NCBI GenBank assembly: GCA_949825025.1
Contig: OX463788.1
Coordinates: 22,177,971-22,241,970, forward strand
Source: Siphlonurus alternatus
Lineage: Eukaryota; Arthropoda; Insecta; Ephemeroptera; Siphlonuridae
DNA length: 64,000 bases
Direction of reading: 5' to 3'
Notes under the pieces: generated by a model
Seen by the model: the letters and a program-made list of their open reading frames with translations, nothing else
What the model was told of the DNA's origin: nothing
The model's database searches: none
Position numbers and translations under genes: made by a program
Shown: piece after piece, positions 57,138-64,000 of the stretch
Position numbering within the stretch: position 1 is the stretch's first letter
Layout: every line of letters begins with the position of its first letter

Positions 57138-60100
57138 AAAGAAAAGTGACATTGCTACATTCGCAGCATGAGCTTAAGCTTTGAAACTTTAAATTTAAAT
57201 ATTATAATATTCAAAGCCATGTTGGAAGTTGCGAGAATTGACTTCTATTATATACTATTTTTAGAATTGTTAGTTATTAATGAATGAATAAGACTCATAT
57301 AATATATTCTTACCTGCTCTTCGTGATGCTCGCGTCTTCAAGCTCATTAGACAGAATGGTGAGCAGCTGGCCGATGTGTCTTGTATTCTTGAGATCTCGG
57401 TTACACTCCTTTGCCTCGACGATGAATACCACGTCCGAGGACTTGATGTCTCCCTCCTCACCGAACTTCACCTCCTCGTAGTCTCCCTCCGTCAGCTGAT
57501 GTTCCTTCACCTCGCACCTGCGGCCAAAAACAAAGCCTCCTCAAACGTCAGTCCATCCATAGGGGAATATACAGTCCGGCATATTCATAGCACCCACATG
57601 GGGCAGTAAGGATCAAGACAGCACGGCGATTGGAACATGAAGCATATTTGAGAAAAATATGCACCGCTGGCCAACTCCTTTCTCAACCTGATATAAATTT
57701 TAAATGGGAAAAAAAAACAATCTTCAACTTCAATGAATTAGATATAGACTGAATTCCCTTTACATTGTCCCAATGGATAGTTTACAACACAGTAAAACTG
57801 TTACTATTTTTGGTGTTCTTTTACTATCATGTATGACATAAAATAGAAATAATTCGTTGTTTCTTAGTTTGTACTAATTTCAAAGCAACAAATCTATTTA
57901 CATACTAAAAGTTACATTTTAAATTAGAATAATTAGATTAAAGTTTTCTTAAATTACTAATTTAAATTTTAAAAAATTAATATAAAATTTCAATTTTACT
58001 ATTTTTGAATACTATATAATTATCTGATAACAATCAAGTATTACATTTAACATAATTTCTACAGTTATACACAGGACAGCAGATATTTTGTTCCTACTGC
58101 CAGCTAAAGATAAAATGACTACGGTCAAATTAATTTGTTATTCCTTCCGGAAGTAGCCGGAAGTGTGCAGTTTGCAGCTCTTCTATTTGTAAATCAGTTT
58201 TGAAACTTTACAGAGTGGTTTGAAGTTCAAACCACTCTGTAAAGTTTCAAAACTGAATTACAAATAGAAGAGCTGCAAAAGTTTGAAGAAGTAGAAGTAC
58301 TGACCTATGTGTGAAATTATAACGCTGAAATACAAATAGGAAGACCAGAAACCTTACACTTCCGGCTACTTCCGGAGGGAATATCATGTAAATTTGACTG
58401 TATAATTTTTCAATGTTTACCCACCGGACACAGTCAGGCGGCAGTTTGACAGGCGAATTCTCCCACTGACAGGTCTTCATATAGGCCATGGCTGCGGTGC
58501 ACGCTTCAAACCCTTTGTAGATTCTACTGGTAAGGCACATTTCCTTGTAAGGCGTGGGATCGACCTGCAGTCAACCAGAGATAAGGACAAGGAGAGGTGG
58601 AGGCGATGGCTGCTTGTAATTCATGCTGATTTACAAAAAGAGAGCAATCGTAACGTTACTGACCACTGAGAAACATGGCTGGAACTCAGAGTCGCGGCTT
58701 GAGAAGAAAGAATCACACCGACTGATAATTTTGGAATCAGGTTGTTTCAGTTTGACTAATAAATTTTCCTGTGAGTTACAAGGTGGTAAATTTAATGCCC
58801 AGCTATGAGCAAATGTATCAACATTATTTATTATTGAACCATTTGATGACATAAAATCAGTTATTTCTTCATTATCTATTGTACCTAAGAGGCCTGCAGT
58901 TTTACCGAAGTACCATCCTGAAACAAAACAAAAATATATAATAATATATATTTTTTTTAGTTGCTATTGGGTATGATTCACGAAGAAGTTATATTAGCCA
59001 GGCTTCTAATCACGTTTAGCTTAACCACGTTTAACTATACCTGTTTTACGTGTCAAACCATTTTGTTAAACTTGGCTAAGTTAAACGTGGTTAGAAACCT
59101 GACTAACTTCTTCGTGAATCGCACCTATTATTTTTATTTTTATGTAATAAAATGTTCAGTTTACCAGATAGTTCTACGGTGCATATATCAAATTCCATGT
59201 TACAATAAATTGAAAAGCCTCTATCACTTTCAATTTTCACAATTTTGTTCTCTTGATAAACATATGTGTCACCAATCATGAACGGTAATCGTGTTTGCGG
59301 CTTCTCGTTTAGCTGAACAGCCTGTAAAACAAAATTTATAAAGGCTTATAATTTAATTGCTGTTTTTCATCCGATAGATAATAATTATGACACCAACAGC
59401 AATAAAACACTTTTTATATTCCCCATATTATACAGTAAACATGAAAGTATCAAACTTCAATAAATTTACATTTGATTAAGGTCAACACAATCCCCCCCAC
59501 CACCACCACCACACACACACACACACACACATATAATTATATATTCATATACATTAATAATGTACAAAAAGCACATAAATTTAAAATTGTTGATTCATTA
59601 AGAGTATATTTAATTGACATAATTATACAGTGCATGCTAATTAATGCCTATAATCACAGAAATGTTGATACATATAATATATAGTAAGTTGAGTTAAAAA
59701 GTATGTATTCTGAAACCTAATATTTCTGAGTGATTTGTTTTAATTAGTTTTTTTTTTCTTCAAATAAGCATATGTACACAAGTGTACCAAATTGAAACAA
59801 TATCAAAATATGTTTTACTCTTCAAATACAATTATTGTTTCGTTTTTTATTTTATATTTTTTTTTTATATTTTTTTCATGCGATATTTTTTGTAATGACT
59901 TTGTTGAAAATTACTTTTCCATGCATCGAAATTGTAAAAAGAGGAGAATTAAAAATAAAAGAGACTAATTATACCATGTAATGAATAGGTATATAGTGAA
60001 GTCTAGTGTATAAAATGATTACACAATGTTAATCATTATTGTAATTGAGAGTTCCATTGAGGTATATAATAATACATCCAATTAGAATATGTAACAATAT

Positions 60101-63100
60101 CTTGCGATAAAAAGTTATATAGATAACATAGATTTTAATTAAAATTCATTAACATACTAGTTTGAATATATGCATTTTATAAGTAGCAATCAGAATTTAT
60201 CGTGATGCGTGTTTAGTTATGTGAGGGAATGGGATTACGGATTACAATAGATTATACTAATTCATTTGCATGCGCTCTACTTACATCTGAGAATAGGTCT
60301 ACTTTTATGACATTACTGCCAAGAATAATTAACACCTTGTGGAATTCAAATTTGCTATTTTCATCGTATTTGATAATTAAGGTAACATTATTATCAAGAA
60401 AATCACTAGCCAGAAGATATGAGCAGGATCCTCTAAAGCCGTACAACTTATGGTCGAATGTGATGAAATGCTGGTTGCCTGCTACTATTGCCTGGGCTGT
60501 AATTAAGAATTAATACAATAAAAAATTATATTAATATATTATGTATATAGTAAGCGTTATTTATACACATTTGTGTTTGTTAAATTACAAATTATTCTCA
60601 AACGTAAAAAAAAAAAAAATAAAATAAAATAATTAAAAAAAAAAATCCTTGAACTATTATACCTTTAAATGGAGGCAGCCAGTTCGATGGATCAGCGTAG
60701 GGTTTGTATTCGTTGTAGTAATGCCACAGAGACTTGTTTGAAGACGCGAAGTAATTTTGGAGATCAATCAATGCTTTGTATTCAGGAATTTCCTGTAATC
60801 ACGTTTAATCAAACAAGATTATTTGATTATATGAGAACGTCAGCTTCAAAGCTAGACAGACTAATTTGTGATAAATAAGTCACGGTTAATTGTTATATAT
60901 TCACGTATTACTGGCTCTTATCACCAAAGGTTATCATTTTTGCTTTTAAAGTGACCATTTTTCACCATACTTGATGTAATTTAAATAAAATTAAATCAAT
61001 GAGAGCAATGAAAATAAATCAATAATAAGAATTAATAATATTATAAAGAAAATGAGTTTAATTAATTTCGGACTTTTCTCCGCAATGAGATCATGATTAA
61101 TATTTATAAGTGATAATAAGTGTAACAGATGAAAGGAATAAATTTACCTCGTAATTAGGCCTTTCATTAAAGGAATGCCAAGAAATAGGTAACTTTTGTT
61201 CAAGTTCAATAATTCCACTTTCAGGTTCAAATATGAATTTGGTTTTTGCTTCTCGATTGCTGTAAAATAAATGTATAATAATTAAACAAACATAATAATA
61301 TATTTATAATTATATGACACATGTGTATAACACATATTTAACTTTTAATTTCATGACTTACTTATTTTCAGCTGCTAAAGCAGTTTGTGTTATTTCATGA
61401 ACTTTGAAGTGGAAGAAAGCTATTAGGTCCCGTAGTTTACTCTCCACGTCAAATCTTTTATAAATCCACTCAATCTGAAAGCACAAACAAGCGTCCCATT
61501 ATTCGCTAGTGTAATGATGGTGTTTATATAATCACACTTAGGGAGGTGCAGACAAGCAGGCTGGCACGTTGTAGCTGCGCTCACTCGCAAGTTGCTTGCA
61601 GCTTCCTCCCTGAAAGTGCTGCCCCGCCTGCCCGCCCACCCTCCCTCATCGTTCCATTTTACCAACCTTATCGTACGCTTCATTCAACTTTTGCAACACG
61701 AAACTCACGGATGAAAGTTTCTGAAGCTCTTTTAACTCTCGTACGAGATCATTCATAAGATCCTGTAACTCTTTACCTGAAATAAAAGAGCTTAACTCAG
61801 ATACGTATACGATTGAAGTGGTAATTGATTTTTCATGTTTAATATTTTTATATGTAATAGATAGTTTTAATGTTACAAATAGAATATAAATTAATATTGG
61901 TAATTATTTTATTGTTTTTGTGGACATTTGATATAAATAAATAAAATAAATAATAAATGTAATAAATATATTGATTTTGGTCAGGATTCAGCTCAGTATT
62001 GAAGTGTTGAAGTGTAATTTAAGAGTTGTGCCATGCAATTGCAGTCCCATTAGAAATATGCGGGATTGTCTGATATTAATAATAGTTAAGTACCAAAATT
62101 TGCTACTTATTCAAAATATTCGTTAAAATATTTAAATTAACATGTAGACCCACCAATTCTAATTCTATTAGAACTACTATAATTTTATCACACTAGTCCC
62201 TTCAATACTCTATTAATGGTGTAATTAGTAATAACAAAAGCTTAAGAAATGTTATCTAAAAACAAACCTTATTTTACAGCGTGTAATATGTATAATATAT
62301 TTATATATAATAATATATAATATAATATATTTTTTATTATTTTCATACTTGACTTACCGAATGGAACGATAGTAAAATATTTTTCTTTTAAAAATTCAAA
62401 TACTTTAGCAGAATATTTTTGAATATTGGTAATTGCATCATTTTCTGTAAAATCTCTGTAGAAGTAGTCTAAGTCATGCAGGAAGATCGCAAATTTATTG
62501 TAATGGGGTGATTCCAGAATCTCTTTCTTTTTCTCATAGAAGAAATCTAAAGAAATAATAAATAATTATACATGTGTATACATGATTCATAGATATATTT
62601 TGTTAGCTTTTTAAATTTACATAAAACATTAAAATATTTATTACAATACAATAGAAAAATAGGGTCGAAATTGTAATAAACACCTTTTTTTCATACGCAA
62701 TAATATGAATTGCTACACTACAATTTAGTAGTGTAGTTGTAAAATAATTTATTTTTAAGTAAGTGGCCTGGGTGTATATTTTAGGAATTAAAATAAACAG
62801 GAAACATTATACTCGTGGGAATATGCAGAAAAGGTGAAGAGATAAATCTCAAATCACTACAACTGGAAAACGACTAGGGAATAGAGAACTACGCGAGAAC
62901 TGAACTGTTATATATACTGCCTGTATGGGAGAAATACCTCCTATTGGTAACAACCACACGGAGGAATAGTAGAGTCAGCGAGCGGAAACTATGTATTCCA
63001 GCTTGCTACACTAAGCTAGTAATATGTAGTCAAAAGAAAGTTACTTTCCAAAATACAACCACAAACTGCAACTTTAAATTATTATAATAATCAAGGTAAT

Positions 63101-63848
63101 GCGTTATATATAATTAATATTGCAGTGCAAAAAGTAAAAGACTATGTCTATTTTTTATATTATATATAGCTCTAGTTGATAATAAAATAAGTTTAAAAAA
63201 AAAGCTTCGTGCGCTGTACATAAATATAAACTTACCTAGAATTTCGTCTCCGGCGCGCCACATAGCTGTTTCTGCATAGTGGAGCAGCTTCACGAACGTT
63301 GGTGCAATTAATTGCTGTACCTTTCCCCAGTAATAACGCAAATTGTCAGACACGTTCCTCCAAATCTCCTCCACGCGGATTGTAAAAGACAGATGAAGGT
63401 CTTTTACGTACTAAGGAAGAAAAATAAATTAACATTATCATATTAAAATGTTCTCTTTCTTTATTTCCCCCCCCCCCTTCTTTTACACCCCTATATATTT
63501 TGATATTAAAGTTGAAATACTCAAATGTGAAAGAAGAAGGGGGGAGGGGGAATCAAGCAGCAGCAAAATGTGTGTTTCTTGAGTTTTTTCCAATATATTT
63601 TCATTGTTATAATTATTAAGTATAATACCTTTTTGTATAATTAACCCATCAGTTTGTTCGGAATCGTAAATTAAATCAAAAATGAAAATTAAATTATAGA
63701 GGTTCTCTTGAATATATAATTTTCATAATTTTCTTACCTTATCATAAGTTGCCATTAGATTATCAAATAAATTTGATATTTGCACAGTCGATTCTCCTTT
63801 AACCATTTTATTTATAACCTCAACTGCTTTTTCAAAAGTGTTTTTTAA
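49569..63848 (-). CDS. C-terminal part of a large lipid-transfer-protein-like secreted protein (VWD + VWA), 18 exons, partial
   Basis: Reading the minus strand, exons are 63848-63738, 63410-63236, 62546-62358, 61776-61667, 61474-61362, 61259-61148, 60792-60663, 60496-60285, 59321-59165, 58917-58664, 58564-58425, 57517-57314, 56153-56038, 55797-55676, 55426-55315, 53975-53844, 50914-50727 and 49673-49569 (stop TAA). Every junction is GT/AG with matching phase; the sum is 2,682 nt, 893 residues plus stop. The N-terminus lies beyond 64000. Order: helical segments (1-313 of this fragment), VWD (~314-520), Cys-containing link (521-568), VWA-like domain (~575-797), CxxCxC tail. A VWD after amphipathic helices is the end of apolipophorin/vitellogenin-type lipid carriers, which would make this a haemolymph lipoprotein or clotting-type protein. 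Family by architecture and sequence feel, not by a search. Confidence 0.82.
50056..50131. repeat. (AT)n microsatellite
   Basis: About 37 AT units; the Ile-Tyr open frame on the minus strand is produced by it. Confidence 0.98.
51733..53227. mobile_element. 1.5-kb element with 430-bp terminal inverted repeats
   Basis: GTTGGCACCCAATGCCGAAT at the left and GGCTTTGGGTGCCAAC at the right; arms pair to about 52180 and 52800. Repeated GGAGCATCG, TTTGACC and AAAGCCGA words fill the arms. Ends resemble 45513-47287, so the two are related. Confidence 0.88.
52560..52655 (-). repeat. Fragment of the 42300-43030 repeat
   Basis: TGAATGACTGC, CTCTCTATAGCATG and TTGAATAAAAGTACAACATT match 42555-42630, within the loop of the 51733-53227 element. 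Confidence 0.8.
53524..53691 (+). repeat. 170-bp interspersed repeat, copy 2
   Basis: Matches 27092-27257. Lies in an intron of the VWD/VWA gene, between the exons at 53844 and 50914. Confidence 0.85.
53844..57517 (-). CDS. von Willebrand A-like domain with degenerate MIDAS (five exons)
   Basis: Exons 57517-57314, 56153-56038, 55797-55676, 55426-55315 and 53975-53844. The fold signature is DVVFIVEAKECNRDL, then RLGVVVFGGDGV, GSNDIFGALRYAARLHFRPG, SKTFILMPC and LENDITLHILMDDEF (alternating hydrophobic strands and helices). The canonical DxSxS metal site after the first strand is replaced by EAKEC, so metal-dependent adhesion of the usual type is unlikely. A VWA directly after VWD in one chain is unusual. 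Confidence 0.75.
54579..54951. mobile_element. TTAA-type palindromic MITE, intact
   Basis: TTAA GGTAGAGATAATACAGATCA at the left, the same inverted at the right, TTAA. The interior is an almost perfect palindrome containing CTATCAGTAGGTAAAATATC and GAGCTAGTTTTCGAGTTAT. Confidence 0.95.
56391..56432. repeat. Poly-A tract
   Basis: About 40 consecutive A; similar tracts lie at about 56739-56764 (T) and 57103-57135 (A). Confidence 0.97.
56514..56636. mobile_element. 123-bp near-perfect palindrome, copy 2
   Basis: Same family as 49081-49203 (AGGTCTGTTCGTAAATGCAC), AAA on both flanks. Confidence 0.93.
57518..58139. other. VWD/VWA gene intron, unassigned
   Basis: AT-rich; no exon or repeat recognised. 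Confidence 0.5.
58140..58385. mobile_element. Palindromic MITE with TTCCTTCCGGAAGTAGCC ends
   Basis: CCGGAAGTAGCCGGAAGTGT is inverted at 58350-58378; the inner stem is centred near 58213 (GAGTGGTTTGAA / TTCAAACCACTC). About 60 bp interrupt only the right arm. Confidence 0.85.
58664..60496 (-). CDS. von Willebrand D domain (three exons)
   Basis: Exons 60496-60285, 59321-59165 and 58917-58664. The first shows GNQHFITFDHKLYGFRGSC followed by YLLASDF, the classic VWD start. The third gives WYFGKTAGLLGTIDNEEITD and then VDTFAHSWAL, matching the conserved GxxGLLGxxxNExxxDF...F..SW end of VWD domains. The next exon (58564-58425) adds a short Cys-bearing link (EMC, EACTAAM, KTCQW, PDCVRC). Confidence 0.9.
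58969..59125. mobile_element. Palindromic MITE, GGGTGCGATTCACGAAG family, copy 2
   Basis: GGGTATGATTCACGAAGAAG at the left and inverted GGTGCGATTCACGAAG at the right; inner arms CTAACCACGTTTAAC as in 10604-10734. A lone end is also at about 24770-24793. Confidence 0.88.
59322..60284. other. VWD/VWA gene intron, unassigned
   Basis: Contains a (CA)n microsatellite near 59510-59530 and otherwise AT-rich sequence without recognisable content. Confidence 0.5.
60663..63848 (-). CDS. Helical segments upstream of the VWD domain
   Basis: Seven exons encode mostly charged, amphipathic sequence such as VQISNLFDNLMATYDK, KDLHLSFTIRVEEIWRNV, YEKKKEILESPHYNKF, KELQDLMNDLVRELKELQKL and KLRDLIAFFHFKVHEI, then a proline-containing lead-in ending WLPPFKA. 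No domain is visible. Regularly spaced amphipathic helices before a VWD fit the lipid-binding C-terminal half of apolipophorin-like proteins (inference). Confidence 0.7.
61777..62357. other. VWD/VWA gene intron, unassigned
   Basis: AT-rich, nothing recognised. The intron at 62547-63235 is the same. Confidence 0.5.
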
Positions 63849-64000
63849 CTGAAAAGGAAATGTAATTAATTACTATAAAAATTGAGCCTATGGTTACAAA
63901 AGAAAATTAATGAATGAAGGCATATCATTTAATTATTCTTTTATATTCTTTATAATTATATTTGTGTAGCTGAAAATTTCTTTCGATTTTTAGAAAGTTA

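Noticed and set aside
61423..61758. Open frames across 61423-61758 on both strands
   Set aside because: Parts overlap true exons on the minus strand, but the frames run through the GC-rich intron at 61475-61666 and lack splice logic as single exons.

Overview
This is an AT-rich, intron-dense animal genomic window packed with repeats. It carries two protein-coding genes arranged tail to tail. The spliced genes, their protein families and a SINE-like repeat whose central block resembles arthropod SINEs suggest an invertebrate, probably an arthropod. The organism is an inference; nothing in the window names a species.

Gene 1 (+ strand, about 9555-40021) is a complete or nearly complete UBR1/UBR2-type N-recognin E3 ubiquitin ligase. 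I could chain 30 coding exons with matching splice phases into one open frame of 1,874 codons plus stop. The UBR box, ClpS-like N-domain, RING-H2 and Zn-binding C-terminal cap lie in the family order. Gene 2 (- strand, stop at 49569, running off the right edge) is the C-terminal 893 residues (18 exons) of a very large secreted protein: amphipathic helical segments, a von Willebrand D domain, a Cys-rich link, a von Willebrand A-like domain with a degenerate metal site, and a CxxCxC tail. It looks like a large lipid-transfer protein (apolipophorin/discoidal lipoprotein class).

Layout: 1-9550 is a minisatellite plus a dense series of MITEs and fold-back repeats; 9300-9670 is a GC-richer patch that appears to hold the first UBR exon. 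UBR introns 1 and 6 are filled with palindromic elements, including a 1.1 kb fold-back and a 3.67 kb TTAA-flanked fold-back. Another intron holds a 2.6 kb element with long terminal inverted repeats, and others hold two tRNA-derived SINEs. 40022-49568 is intergenic and again mostly fold-back elements. 49569-63848 is gene 2, with more repeats in its introns.

The most unusual aspect is the number and perfection of inverted repeats. At least six related elements flanked by TTAA (about 0.35 to 3.7 kb) share terminal and subterminal sequence. Nested insertions with recognisable empty sites allow their order of insertion to be read directly. No bacterial operon, CRISPR, rRNA, viral gene or intact transposase was seen.
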